A DNA stretch of 64,000 nt, from assembly GCA_050251775.1 (NCBI GenBank), contig JBFWMD010000007.1, positions 1 to 64,000 on the forward strand, written 5' to 3'. The DNA is from Paucidesulfovibrio sp050251775 (lineage in GTDB: Bacteria; Desulfobacterota; Desulfovibrionia; Desulfovibrionales; Desulfovibrionaceae). Positions 25,386 to 36,111 of the stretch are shown here, one piece after another (the first letter of the stretch is position 1; every line of letters begins with the position of its first letter). Both the position numbers and the translations under genes were made by a program. The notes beneath the pieces were generated by a model. The model worked only from the letters and a program-made list of their open reading frames with translations, searched no databases and was not told where the DNA came from.

Positions 25386-26393
25386 TCAGTTCTTGTCCAG
25401 GGCGTCCCAGATGTCGAGAATGTTGTTGCGCTGGGCTTCCAGAGAATAGGCGTCCGCCGTGAGGCGCGCGTTGCGCAGGGCCTCGGCGTATTGGGACGCA
25501 TTGCCGCGCACCCAGGCCACGGCCTCCTCCGTGAGCAGGGCCGCGTCGAGCACGTCCAGGTCGGCGCACCAGAGGCCGTTGCCGCCCCAGGGCACGGAGC
25601 GCACGGGCCACCAGGGCGCGAAGCGCGGGTTTTGCTGCGCCGGGCGCATGTAGTCCCAGCCCCCGTAGCCGGAGAACCCCACGCAGAGGCAGCCGCAGGC
25701 CATGGCCTCCAGGGGGGGCAGCGGACAGCCTTCGGGAAACCCGGTCATCAGGAAGATGTGCGAGCGGGCCAGGGTCCGGGCCACGCCAAAGGCGTCCAGG
25801 CCTTCGATGGGTGTCCAGCGCACCTCGGCCTCGGGGTTCCGGGAGTGGAAGATGTCCTGGATCTGGCGGGCCTGGGCTTTGTTTTTGCGCGGCATGTAGG
25901 CGATGCGCACCGGGTTGCCCGGCGTGGCCAGGGGCTTGGCCTCGGGTGTGGCGAACAGGGTCCGGTCAATGCCGGGCCGCAACACGGGCGCGTCGCGTCC
26001 CGTGGTCTCGCGCACGTAATGGGCCACGGGCGAGGATACGGCCAGGAATTCCACGGGCAGGCGGCCCCAGGTCACGTTGTCCGGCAGGGTGGAAAAAAGA
26101 TAGGCCCAGTTCTGGACGTAGCTGACGCAGCGCGCACCCGCGTCCAGGCCGGGAGCCAGGGCGTTGGGCCAGCCCTCGGGCACGAGCCAGAGGTCGCCCG
26201 GTTTGAGCGCCACATCCTTCCAGGCCAGTTCCGGAGCCGCGCCTTGAAGCCCGGCCGGAATCCACTGGGCGGGTTCGCGGAGCACCAGAAAGGCTTCGCG
26301 CCCGGCGGCATGCAAGGTGGCCGCCACCTGGCGCAGCACGGTGACGCCGCCCGCGGCCTGCTTGACCGGAGGAAGGAAGATGTAGGTACGCAT
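25386..26393 (-). CDS. Glycosyltransferase, family 4-like
   Basis: A 335-residue GT-B-like protein. It starts MRTYIFLPPVKQAAGGVTVLRQVAATLHAAGREA, the usual GGx-acceptor loop. The C-terminal half has IAYMPRKNKAQARQI and SHIFLMTGFPEGCPLPPLEAMACGCLCVGFSGYGG, the donor-binding segment with an E-x7-E-like pair (EGCPLPPLE). The start at 26393 fits the family, though no good ribosome site is visible. It forms a unit with the hypothetical gene downstream and is divergent from the histidine kinase at 26524. Specificity unknown. Confidence 0.8.
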   Translation of the reverse strand: MRTYIFLPPVKQAAGGVTVLRQVAATLHAAGREAFLVLREPAQWIPAGLQGAAPELAWKDVALKPGDLWLVPEGWPNALAPGLDAGARCVSYVQNWAYLFSTLPDNVTWGRLPVEFLAVSSPVAHYVRETTGRDAPVLRPGIDRTLFATPEAKPLATPGNPVRIAYMPRKNKAQARQIQDIFHSRNPEAEVRWTPIEGLDAFGVARTLARSHIFLMTGFPEGCPLPPLEAMACGCLCVGFSGYGGWDYMRPAQQNPRFAPWWPVRSVPWGGNGLWCADLDVLDAALLTEEAVAWVRGNASQYAEALRNARLTADAYSLEAQRNNILDIWDALDKN

Positions 26394-26421
26394 ATGCAGG
26401 AAAGACCATAAATGTGCGCGG

Positions 26422-26443
26422 TTGGCAAGGGCGGCCTTGCCAA
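26422..26443. repeat. 9-bp perfect inverted repeat in a divergent intergenic region
   Basis: TTGGCAAGG (26422-26430), GCGG, CCTTGCCAA (26435-26443). It sits about 30 bases upstream of the glycosyltransferase and 80 upstream of the kinase, so it could be an operator or a leader hairpin. Confidence 0.5.
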
Positions 26444-26523
26444 GGGGCCGACATTGGGCAAAACTGCGCTTTGGTCCTTGTCGGGGGAATCGTTGCCCCG
26501 GACAAAGCGGGGCCGGAGGAAGC

Positions 26524-28139
26524 ATGAGTCAGGAGAAGGATCTGGCGCAAGGCCAGGACACGACGCCCACGGAGACGACCGGGCCTGCGGAAGCCGGAAC
26601 CGGGGGCGTCGCCGAAGCGGCGGAATCCGACAACCCGGGCCGGACTTCCGGACATTTTACGCGGCAGCGCAGGCTGCGCACCAGCCTGCGGCTCCAGATC
26701 TTCGCCCTGCTCTGCGCACTGGTGCTCGTGGCCGCGCTCTGGTCCGGGTTCACGCTCTGGTCCAACAGCCGGACCCAGGTCCTGGTGGTCCGCATGGTGG
26801 ACCGCGACATGGCCACCCTTGCCGCAGCCCAGGCTCTGGAAAACGAATTGGTGATGCAAAAGGGCTATGCGACCTATTTCTTCCTCAACGCGGACGACGC
26901 CTGGCTGGAACAGCTGGAAAAGCACCGCGCCGCATTCGAGGAACGGCTCGTTTCGGTCCGGGGCATGCCCCAGACGCCCGAAGCGCAACGGCTCCTGGCG
27001 CGCATCGAGTCCGAATACCTGCGCTACGTGCTGAACAAGGACCGGGTCATCGCGCTCTACCGCGAGGACAAGCGCGAGGACGGCGCGCGGCTGCACTGGG
27101 AGGTGCGCCGCCAGTTCGATTCCCTGCGCGACCTCTGCGCACAGTTCCGCAAACTGCACGAAGACATGATCCGCCAGGCGGGCGCGGAATACAAGGCCCA
27201 GGCACGCTTCGTCTCTGTGCTCTCCTGGACGGCCATGCCCCTGGCTCTGCTCCTGGGGCTGCTCCTGGGCTGGCTCCTGGTGCGCCGCGTGCTCGACCCC
27301 ATCCGCAGGCTGGCCGCCGAGGGCGGCGGCTTCTGCGAACTGCCGCCCGGCCGGGTCATGGACGAGGTCAAGGCCCTGTCCAGCCGCATGGAGCTGCTTG
27401 TGGCGGACATGGACCAGACGCACACCAAGCTGGTGCAAAGCCGCGAACACCTGATGCAGGCGGAAAAACTGGCCATGGTCGGCAAGCTGGCCGCTGGCGT
27501 GGCCCACTCCATCCGCAACCCGCTGACCTCGGTGAAGATGCGGCTTTTCTCGCTGGAACGCAGCCTGAGCATGAACGACTCCCAGCGCGAGGATTTTGAG
27601 GTCATCAGCGAGGAGATCGCGCACCTGGACACCATCATCCGCAACTTTTTGGAGTTTTCGCGGCGTCCCAAGCTGCGCTTTCAGCAGATCAGCCCCTCGG
27701 ACATCGTGGACACCACCCTGGATCTGTTGCGCCACCGTTTCGATTCCGGCGGGGTGGAGCTGCGGCTCATCCGGGGCCGCCGCCTGCCCGAGGTCAGCGC
27801 GGATCCGGACCAACTCAAGGAAGTGCTGGCCAACCTGCTGCTCAACGCCTGCGAGGCCATGGGACCGGGCGGAACCATCACCATCCGCGAGGAAACCGGG
27901 GTCATGGAACCCCAGGGCAAGGTTGTGCTCCTGCGCATCGACGACACCGGACCGGGCATACCCGAACACCTGCGCGGGCAGGTTTTCGATCCCTTCTTTT
28001 CCACCAAGGAGGAGGGCACGGGCCTGGGTCTGGCCATTGCCAAGCGGATCATGGAAGAGCACGGCGGCTGGCTGAACCTGCGCAACACCACCCGGGGCGC
28101 GGGGTTCGTGCTGGTGCTGCCCTGCCGCTCGGAGGAACT

Positions 28140-28155
<16 letters not shown>
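26524..28155 (+). CDS. Membrane-bound sensor histidine kinase
   Basis: A 543-residue two-span sensor. Its cytoplasmic N-terminal tail is acidic and unstructured (1-50). Span one lies about 57-80, then a helical periplasmic domain (81-228), then span two (231-253). The dimerisation domain has His328 in GVAHSIRNPL, and the ATPase domain has NLLLNACEA, DTGPGIPEH and GTGLGLAIAKRI. Its class (NtrB-like) and the next gene's sigma-54 activator indicate a cognate pair. GGAGGA precedes the ATG. The end overlaps the regulator gene by 16 bases. The signal is unknown. Confidence 0.93.
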
Positions 28156-29555
<1,400 letters not shown>

Positions 29556-29556
29556 A

Positions 29557-29585
29557 GCGGCCGCCAGTGGCTGCCTTTCTCTCTT
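29557..29585 (+). terminator. Terminator after the sigma-54 regulator
   Basis: GCGGCC (29557-29562) pairs with GGCTGC (29569-29574, one G-T pair) around a six-base loop, followed by CTTTCTCTCTTC. It is related in sequence to the terminator at 6964. Confidence 0.65.
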
Positions 29586-29630
29586 CACGCCGTCTTGACT
29601 TGCTCCTGCCGGAGCGGGCATAGCAGGCCC

Positions 29631-29987
29631 ATGCCCAACACTGATTCCCCCTCCCTGTCCAACTTCGCCTCTGAGCCCGTGTCCCCTGCTCCCAAGAAGC
29701 GCCGCGTGCGTCCGCGCCGTGGCCGGGTTTTTGCCGCGCCGGGCTGGTCTTCCCGTGCCTATGTGCGCGTGGCCCGGCAGGACGTGGCCCTGTTCCGCTT
29801 CCTGCTGGAGGCTTGGGACAATCTGGCCCTGTTCACGGTGGTGGACCGCGCCGGAGGAATTTTGATGCTGCGCTTCAGCGCACACCAAGAACGTGAAGTA
29901 CGCCTTTTCCTGGAGGCGGTTCGCTCGGAAATCATGGTGGAGACCGTGTTCTGGCCGAACGAATTTCTCCCCGCTTCCATTCCATGA
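29631..29987 (+). CDS. Small hypothetical protein, DUF4911-like
   Basis: A 118-residue protein. The first 30 residues are polar and basic (APKKRRVRPRRGR). The rest is a compact domain (about 40-118): YVRVARQDVALFRFLLEAWDNLALFTVVDRAGGILMLRFSAHQEREVRLFLEAVRSE, which recalls the small Desulfovibrio DUF4911 domain; I give that name with reservation. The start at 29631 is the second in-frame ATG and lacks a strong ribosome site. It follows the regulator by about 75 bases and ends at a strong terminator. Confidence 0.65.
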   Translation: MPNTDSPSLSNFASEPVSPAPKKRRVRPRRGRVFAAPGWSSRAYVRVARQDVALFRFLLEAWDNLALFTVVDRAGGILMLRFSAHQEREVRLFLEAVRSEIMVETVFWPNEFLPASIP

Positions 29988-30006
29988 TTCCTGATTCGCC
30001 GGACGC

Positions 30007-30039
30007 AAAAAGGCCCGCTCGTGAGAGCGGGCCTTTTTT
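30007..30039. terminator. Bidirectional terminator between convergent genes
   Basis: A 14-bp perfect stem (30007-30020 with 30025-30038) around a GTGA loop, with A5 on the left and T6 on the right. Confidence 0.9.
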
Positions 30040-30049
30040 ATTCGGGATT

Positions 30050-30083
30050 CTTAAGGGTCGCTGGCCCTTAAGCCGCCGGAGGC
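30050..30083 (-). repeat. Remnant of intergenic repeat family A
   Basis: The stretch has a TTAAGGG...CCCTTAA inverted repeat followed by GCCGCCGGAGGC, the same order as the copy at 45598-45640 and the reverse of those at 45402 and 50704. Confidence 0.5.
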
Positions 30084-30115
30084 TTTCTTCTCCTCTCCGG
30101 CGCGGCTCACACGGC

Positions 30116-31783
30116 TTAGTGGCCGCTGAAGTGCAGCACCTGCACGAGCCAGTGCTCGATTTCCGGCATGTACCAGGTGGCGGTGGCGCCGGCGATGGTC
30201 ATGGTGATGGTGTACGGCAGCGCGAGCATGACCATGCGCATGTAGGACAGCCGGATGACCGGGGCCAGGGCCGAGGTCAGCAGGAAGAGGAACGCGGCCT
30301 GTCCGTTGGGAGTGGCCACGGACGGGATGTTCGTACCGGTGTTGATGGCCACTGCCAGGGCGTTGAACTGGTCCTTGAGGGCCAGGAGCTGCTTGGCGGC
30401 GGCTTCCGGGAACTGGGCCACAAAGGCGTGGGAGTCCTGGGTGTAGCTGGTCAGGGCGGCGATGATCTCGTCGCCGGACATGGTCACGCCCGGGACCTCG
30501 CCCATGACCTTGGCGAAGTGCATCTTGGTCTCGGTGATGTAGACCGTGGCCACGAAGACGTTGTCCGAGATCATGGAAAGCAGTCCGTTGGCCGCGTAGT
30601 AGGCCACGAGCTGCTGCTTGCCCTGCATATTGAGCACGAATTCGATGATGCCCTTGAAGAGGTGCTGGTCGTGGATCACGGCCACGATGGAGAAGAAGAC
30701 CACGAGCAGCGCGGTGAAGGGCAGGGCCTCTTCGAAGGCGTGTCCGATGCGGTGTTCCTCGATGACGCCGTTGAGCGCGGTGAGCAGCACGATGATGGAC
30801 AGGCCGATGATGCCGACTTCGGCCAGATGCATGGCCAGGGCCAGAATGAGCCAGATGGCGGCGCAGGCCTGAATGATCAGGCGGGCCTTGCCGGCCTTGC
30901 CCAGTCCTTCTTCGCTGCGGGTGGCTTCCTCAAGCAGCACGGAACGGACGTTGCCCGGCAGGCGGTGGCCGTAGCCGAAGAGGTGGAACTTTTCCACCAC
31001 AATGCAGGTCAGCAGGCCGGTAAGCAGCACGGGCATGGAGATGGGGGCGACATAGACAAAAAATTCGCCGAAGTGCCAGCCCATGATGGAGCCGATGAGC
31101 AGGTTCTGGGGTTCGCCCACCAGGGTGCAGACGCCGCCCAGGGCCGTGCCCACCGCACCGTGCATCATCAGGTTGCGCAGGTAGCCCCGGAATTCCTTGA
31201 GGTCCGCGCGCTCCATTTCCTTGACCGCTTCATCGTTGAGCAGATCGTGCTTGCCCGAGGCGCCGATGCCCGAGGCGTAGCGGTGGTAGACGTTGTAGAA
31301 GCCGTAGGCCACGGCGATGATCACTGCCGTGACGGTCAGGGCGTCCAGAAATGCGGAGAGAAAGGCTCCCGCAAAGCAGAACAGCAGGGAAATGGCGATT
31401 TTTGACTGTATCTTGACGAGCAACTTGGTGAAGGTGAACTGGAGCAGTTCCTTCATGAAGTGGATGCCCGCGACCATGAAGATCAGCAGCAGGATGACCG
31501 GGAAGTTGGTCAGTGCCTCGTGGTACACGGTATCGGGGCTGGTCATGCCCAGGAACACGGCCTCGATGGCCAGCAGGCCGCCCGCCGGGAGCGGATAGCA
31601 CTTCAGGGCCATGGCCAGAGTGAAGATGAATTCGCAGATCAGGACCCAGCCCGTAATGAACGGGCCGACCACCTGGAGCAGAATGGGGTTGAGGATCAGA
31701 AAGCCTATGATGCAGAGCTTGTACCAGGTCGGCGCATTGCCGAGCAGGTTTCTCTGTAAGGCTTGTGCAATGGTTTTGGACAC
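30116..31783 (-). CDS. nhaB: Na+/H+ antiporter, NhaB family
   Basis: A 555-residue membrane protein with about twelve spans. It matches NhaB: GNAPTWYKLCIIGFLILNP near the start, SAFLDALTVTAVII, GEPQNLLIG, SDNVFVATVYI and TNIPSVATPNGQAAF. It exchanges Na+ for H+ across the inner membrane. The GTG at 31783 is chosen because GGAG lies seven bases upstream and the family begins there; an ATG at 31924 would add 47 unrelated residues. It is the last of four minus-strand genes with a Na+-coupled anion transporter, which suggests linked Na+ cycling. Confidence 0.93.
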   Translation of the reverse strand: MSKTIAQALQRNLLGNAPTWYKLCIIGFLILNPILLQVVGPFITGWVLICEFIFTLAMALKCYPLPAGGLLAIEAVFLGMTSPDTVYHEALTNFPVILLLIFMVAGIHFMKELLQFTFTKLLVKIQSKIAISLLFCFAGAFLSAFLDALTVTAVIIAVAYGFYNVYHRYASGIGASGKHDLLNDEAVKEMERADLKEFRGYLRNLMMHGAVGTALGGVCTLVGEPQNLLIGSIMGWHFGEFFVYVAPISMPVLLTGLLTCIVVEKFHLFGYGHRLPGNVRSVLLEEATRSEEGLGKAGKARLIIQACAAIWLILALAMHLAEVGIIGLSIIVLLTALNGVIEEHRIGHAFEEALPFTALLVVFFSIVAVIHDQHLFKGIIEFVLNMQGKQQLVAYYAANGLLSMISDNVFVATVYITETKMHFAKVMGEVPGVTMSGDEIIAALTSYTQDSHAFVAQFPEAAAKQLLALKDQFNALAVAINTGTNIPSVATPNGQAAFLFLLTSALAPVIRLSYMRMVMLALPYTITMTIAGATATWYMPEIEHWLVQVLHFSGH

Positions 31784-31935
31784 AGTTGTTCTCCTTCTCT
31801 CTCGTTGGCGACAATCAACCGCCCGGCCAGCAGGCCGGTGCGGCACAGCGGTGCGTCCCTGCCCGGACGTTCCGCTCGGTTTCGGCATTGGAGCGACAGT
31901 AGCCGAGTCTGTCCATACAGGCAATCTTCAATGCT

Positions 31936-33375
31936 TTAGAATCTCCCGGTATGGCAGGACTCGCCGATGGTCACTGTGGGGCAAAGTCCCTTGAGGTCTC
32001 CCTGCGGGTAGGGCTGGAGAATGCTGTAGGAACTGCCCTGGGTTTTCTGGGCGTGGCCCTGGGTGTCCTCGTCGTCGAAATAGGCGCCGTTCTCCGCCAG
32101 AATATGTTCGATCCGGCTGCGAAACCCGTCCACAAAAAGCTTTCCCGCGCCTTCGAAGCTCATGTTTCCCAGTCGGAACTGGCCCTTGAGCTTGGAAAAG
32201 GCCTCCAGGGACATGGAGTTCTGGTCCAGGTCGGCCTGACAGGTGATCAGCCCCCAGACCAGGCTGTTGGCGGGCACGTCGATGGGTTCCGTGGCGTCGA
32301 TGATCGTATGGGGCATGACGATGCTGTCGCTGCCGATATGCACCGGACAGGATTCGCTGCCGCGCAGGAAGGAGTTGAAGCCGGTGAAGACCTTCTGGCC
32401 CATGTGGCAGTGGATGACCTTGCCGCCATGGGCGTTGACATCCATGCCGTCGAGCACGGAATTGACGATGTAGCAGTTTTCCTGGGCGTTGGTTCCGTTG
32501 CCCAGCTGGGAGTTTTCCACATAGGCGCGCTGGGCCACGAGCACGTTTTCCCCGATCTGGGAATCGCCCTTGACCACGGCATAGGGGCTGACCAGGGCAG
32601 ACGCGGGAACATCCGAGGAGAGTTCCGGAACCACCGAGGCGTAGACCGGCATGAAGTCTTCCTTGCGGCTCTCCAGAAAGGCCATGAAGTCGCCCTTCGG
32701 GGTCTGGCCCGGAGTGTAGTCCACGTATTTTTTCAGCGCGTTTTCCGGATACTGGTATTTGAATTCAAAGGCGTCGTCCGCGCGGACCCAGACCAGACCC
32801 TCGCCGATGTGCTCATGGGAGAGCTCTGTGACCTGCACGTAGCTGAACACCCCGACCACACAGTCGTGCAGCGTGGAAAGGTCCACCGTACCAAAGGGTT
32901 GCAGCAGCAGTCCCTCGGTGCAGGTCCCGTGGATGTTGGAATAGTGCAGGGCCACGGTGTTGCGGATGCGAAAGACTTCGAGGCTTTCCGGGTCCTTGGA
33001 GTTGTTGTGGACCAGGGTCTTGAGCAGGATGGAGTTGCGGATGCTGATGATTTCATCGGCATAGACCAGCACGTCCTCGTTTCCGACCTTGCTCACGGTT
33101 CCTTTTTTCTTCAGTTCATCGCCGCGAATGTCGCTCTTGTAGAGCACGGCGTTTTCCACTTCGCACTTGCCCAGAAAATAGGTCCCGGCCAGGCTGGAGT
33201 TGTGGAACCGGAAATAGAGGGGGTGGTGCGGGGTGAGTGCGTAAAATGCGTAGTACTGTGCGAACTTGTCTTCGGCCACAAGTCCGCTGACATAGGGACG
33301 CACGTCCGCGCGGGGATTGCGCAGGTTGAGGTTCACGCGTGTCACGATGTGTTCGATGAGTCTTTCCAGATGCAT
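31936..33375 (-). CDS. Hexapeptide-repeat (left-handed beta-helix) protein
   Basis: A 479-residue soluble protein with hexapeptide repeats typical of a left-handed beta-helix, found in acyltransferases and sugar-nucleotide enzymes. Two repeat regions are visible: about 90-190 (irregular) and about 255-380 (SALVSPYAVVKGDSQIGENVLVAQ..., given as span). His residues in the second region (VIHCHMGQ) could be catalytic. The ends are not helix-like. The start at 33375 has AAGGAGC upstream. The function is unknown; in this row of transporters it may be a regulator or a modifying enzyme. Confidence 0.7.
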   Translation of the reverse strand: MHLERLIEHIVTRVNLNLRNPRADVRPYVSGLVAEDKFAQYYAFYALTPHHPLYFRFHNSSLAGTYFLGKCEVENAVLYKSDIRGDELKKKGTVSKVGNEDVLVYADEIISIRNSILLKTLVHNNSKDPESLEVFRIRNTVALHYSNIHGTCTEGLLLQPFGTVDLSTLHDCVVGVFSYVQVTELSHEHIGEGLVWVRADDAFEFKYQYPENALKKYVDYTPGQTPKGDFMAFLESRKEDFMPVYASVVPELSSDVPASALVSPYAVVKGDSQIGENVLVAQRAYVENSQLGNGTNAQENCYIVNSVLDGMDVNAHGGKVIHCHMGQKVFTGFNSFLRGSESCPVHIGSDSIVMPHTIIDATEPIDVPANSLVWGLITCQADLDQNSMSLEAFSKLKGQFRLGNMSFEGAGKLFVDGFRSRIEHILAENGAYFDDEDTQGHAQKTQGSSYSILQPYPQGDLKGLCPTVTIGESCHTGRF

Positions 33376-33404
33376 GCGCGGCTCCTTTTTCAACCTGTTT
33401 CTGC

Positions 33405-33444
33405 AAAAGGCGCGGCCAAGCATCCTGAGATGCCGGGCCGCGCC
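33405..33444 (-). terminator. Hairpin between the DASS transporter and beta-helix genes
   Basis: GGCGCGGCC (33409-33417) and GGCCGCGCC (33436-33444) form a stem, with an inner GCATC/GATGC pairing. On the minus strand TTTT follows (33408-33405). It could end or attenuate transcription between the two genes. Confidence 0.7.
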
Positions 33445-33473
33445 GATTCACAGTCAGTAACGCTCCACGATTC

Positions 33474-34970
33474 CTAGCCTCCGGCGGGCAGGGTCACGGC
33501 CATGCCCATGAGCGGCCAGATGATGGAGATGAACAGGGCCAGAACAGCCATCAGCAGGATGGACGCCAGAATGCCGTACTTGAAGAACTCGCCGCTGGTG
33601 AACTGCCCGGAGTCATAGGCAATGGCGTTGGGCGCGGCGCCCACAAGCAGCAGGAAGGGCATGCCCGCACAGGCCAGGGACGAGAAGAGCACGACCTCGC
33701 CGGCCACGCCGAGATACGGCGCGATGACCAGGGCCACGGGCAGCGAGATCGCGATGGCCGCCACGTTCATAATGAAGTTGGTCATCACCAGCACGAAGAA
33801 GGCGATGGACATGATGAACAGGAACCAGTTGGCTTCCTTGAAAAGCGCCAGCCAGTTCACGGCGAGCCACTTGGCCGCTCCGGTCTCCCAGAGGCAGAAG
33901 CCGATGGACATGGCGCCGGCAAAGAGCAGGATAATGTTCCATGGCACGGACTCCAGGTCGTCGATGTCCAGAATCTTGAGCACGAAGAAGCTTACGGTGG
34001 TCACCAGGAGCACGGCGGACTTGTGGAAGCCCTTGAGCGCCGGGATGAAGCTCTGGGCGGACATGAACACGATCACGCCAAGGATCACGCTGGCCGCGAT
34101 GATCTCGTTGCGGGTGATGGGTCCCATGTCCCGGTCCAGCCGGGCGACCTTCTCGCGCAGGCCGGGAATGACTTTCTTTTCCGGCTTGAAGAAGATCATG
34201 AAGAAGCCCCAGAGCAGGAAGACCATGGCCCAGCCGATGGGGAAGTTGTAATAGGCGTACTGGAAGAAACTGATGTCCGCGTGCATCAGTTCCTTGTAGA
34301 AGCCGAGAGCCACCATGCCGCGCGCCGCGCCGAGCAGGGTGATGATCGAGCCCGCGCCCGCCACATAGGCCATGCCGATGAACAGGCCCTTGCCAAAGCG
34401 GGTGACCTTGTTGCCCTCTCCGTAGAGCGCGTAGATGGCCAGCAGCAGCGGATAGATGGTGGCGGCCACCGCGGTGTGGGCCATAAAGTGGGTCAGAAAC
34501 GCGGTGACGATGAACACACCCAGGTAGATCATGCTGGTGCGTTCGCCCACGACCTTGAGCATCTTATAGGCCAGCCGCTTGGTCAGTCCGGTTTTGGTGA
34601 AGACCAGGCCGATGACGATGGAACCGAAGATGAAAAGCACCGACGGGTCCATGAAGTCCTTGAACGCGGCCTTGGAGTCCCAGACGCCTTCCGCATTGGT
34701 GCGCAGATGGCACAGGGTCTGAAGCACGCCGATGAGCAGCGAGGTGATGCCAATGGGCACGACCTCGAAAACCCACCAGGTTCCAGCCCAGAGAAACACG
34801 GCCAGAGCGCCCTTGCCTTCGCGGCTGAGCACGAAATGTTCACCCAGGGGGTCGATGGCGTCGGGCCAGGGCGGGCAGTAATAGACCAGGGCAAAAAGCG
34901 CCGGTCCGAGCAGCAGAAAGAACAGGCGCTTCCAGTTGAAGGCCTTTTTATCGATGGCGGCAGTCGTCAT
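33474..34970 (-). CDS. DASS/SLC13 family Na+-coupled anion symporter
   Basis: A 498-residue protein with about twelve spans, of the divalent anion:Na+ symporter family (di-carboxylates, sulfate). Family hallmarks are FEVVPIGITSLLIG, the MAHTAVAATIYPLL hairpin, GSIITLLGAARGMVALGF and MTNFIMNVAAIAISLPVALVIAP with SPLACAGMPFLLLVGAAPNAIAYDSGQF-type endings. Sulfate is a sensible substrate in a sulfate reducer but is inference. It lies between a CBS-domain gene (54 bases upstream) and the beta-helix gene. Confidence 0.9.
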   Translation of the reverse strand: MTTAAIDKKAFNWKRLFFLLLGPALFALVYYCPPWPDAIDPLGEHFVLSREGKGALAVFLWAGTWWVFEVVPIGITSLLIGVLQTLCHLRTNAEGVWDSKAAFKDFMDPSVLFIFGSIVIGLVFTKTGLTKRLAYKMLKVVGERTSMIYLGVFIVTAFLTHFMAHTAVAATIYPLLLAIYALYGEGNKVTRFGKGLFIGMAYVAGAGSIITLLGAARGMVALGFYKELMHADISFFQYAYYNFPIGWAMVFLLWGFFMIFFKPEKKVIPGLREKVARLDRDMGPITRNEIIAASVILGVIVFMSAQSFIPALKGFHKSAVLLVTTVSFFVLKILDIDDLESVPWNIILLFAGAMSIGFCLWETGAAKWLAVNWLALFKEANWFLFIMSIAFFVLVMTNFIMNVAAIAISLPVALVIAPYLGVAGEVVLFSSLACAGMPFLLLVGAAPNAIAYDSGQFTSGEFFKYGILASILLMAVLALFISIIWPLMGMAVTLPAGG

Positions 34971-35024
34971 ATGTCCATTTCCTCCTCCAGAATCACTCAG
35001 ATATCCCCGTATGGCGGGGACCGG

Positions 35025-35576
35025 CTACATCTTGCAGGCCAGGGTCAGCTCACGGACCTTTTCGAAGACATCGCCGAGACGCAGCACGCCCGTGACCTCC
35101 TCGCCCCTGCGGACGATGACCGGCTGATGCACGCCCATGACGAAGCGGTGCAGAGCCTTGCCCAGGTCGTCGTCCTCGTCCATGAACTCGGCCTTGTCGC
35201 AGGCCCTCATGATCTCGCCAACCTTGATCCCGGCACCTTCCTGACAGAGGCTTTCCAGCGGCTCGGTCCAGAGGTCGTAGTCCTTGTAGAGCTTGGCCAC
35301 GTAATCGGCGGAAAGCGAATTCTCGCTCTTCGCATTGCCGAACAGGCGCTTGTAGTTCGGTTCCAGGGCCATGAACACGTCCAGCATGGTCACTTTGCCC
35401 ATGAACGCGCCCCCCTTGCCGATAACGAGCGCATCCCGGTGCGCGTGTCCGGCCAGTCCCTTGCGTTCGCGGTCCGCTTCCAGAGCGCGGAAACAGTCGA
35501 ACAGGGTGTCGTCCACGTCCACCCGGACGTACTCGGACAGCGGAACCATCAGTTCCTTGACAGCGATTGATTTCAT
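35025..35576 (-). CDS. CBS-domain protein
   Basis: A 183-residue protein with a CBS pair. CBS1 spans about 1-65 (VKELMVPLSEYVRVDVDDTLFDCF, ALVIGKGGAFMGKVTMLDVF). CBS2 spans about 125-180 (VGEIMRACDKAEFMDEDDDLGKALHRF, VIVRRGEEVTGVLRLGDVFEKV). The loop between is long and helical. CBS pairs bind adenosine ligands and gate transporters and enzymes. The DASS symporter follows by 54 bases, so control of anion uptake is a plausible role. The start at 35576 has GGGGAGGA upstream. Confidence 0.88.
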   Translation of the reverse strand: MKSIAVKELMVPLSEYVRVDVDDTLFDCFRALEADRERKGLAGHAHRDALVIGKGGAFMGKVTMLDVFMALEPNYKRLFGNAKSENSLSADYVAKLYKDYDLWTEPLESLCQEGAGIKVGEIMRACDKAEFMDEDDDLGKALHRFVMGVHQPVIVRRGEEVTGVLRLGDVFEKVRELTLACKM

Positions 35577-36111
35577 TCGGGTGTCCTCCCCTTGCAAAAA
35601 TCCAGATCCCTCACGTCATTCACACGCACAAGCGCCAACGGATGAAGGTCCGCGGCCGCGAAAACGGCCGGACCCTCGCCCTTTGTCTGGCAAGAACGTG
35701 CAACCGGAGTCTGCCGGGGGTATACGCCAAAAGCGCACACCCCACCCCGGAGCCTGAATGTCCTCGCATCAGGATGTCGGTACTCGTATGGTTGAGCGGC
35801 TTCCTAAGCCCGGCTTCGTTTTGGAGACACGGATTCCAGGGTCTGCCTTGGACGTGCGGCGCGTTGGTTCGCCCCTGTCCACCCCGGCCCGCATGCGTCT
35901 CCACGCGGTTCGCCGCAACTTAAATAATACGCTCGAAATTCCTGCCGGATTATCGTCCATGCAAAATTGTGTCAAGACTTTGTGAAATTTAGCAACAAGC
36001 TCAAGCGTCAATCATTTCAGCATGTTGACAATGCGAGATTCTTGAGAAACGTGCTGATATCGCGCGGAAGACTTCCTGGAATAGACGGCTAACTATCCGG
36101 AGAGCCTTGTT
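35577..36111. other. Regulatory intergenic region upstream of the CBS-DASS genes
   Basis: No gene is convincing. It holds a sigma-70-like promoter on the minus strand (35949-35975), a GC-rich hairpin (35646-35673), and AT-rich DNA from about 35930 to 36111. The minus-strand promoter would give a leader of about 360 nt before the CBS gene. A TTGTGA-type half-site lies just upstream of that promoter, but the other half matches poorly. Confidence 0.45.
35949..35975 (-). promoter_or_regulatory. Sigma-70-like promoter for the CBS-DASS row
   Basis: On the minus strand, TTGACA (35975-35970) is followed after 15 bases by GATAAT (35954-35949). Spacing is short but the boxes are good. It would start a long leader ahead of the gene at 35576. 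Confidence 0.4.

Noticed and set aside
35688..35706. Sigma-54-like CTGGCA...GTGCAA
   Set aside because: GG and GC are separated by nine bases, not ten, and no gene follows on that strand within a sensible distance.
36000..36100. CRP/FNR-type palindrome near 35980-36000
   Set aside because: Only one half (TTGTGA) is good; the other matches about half of its positions.
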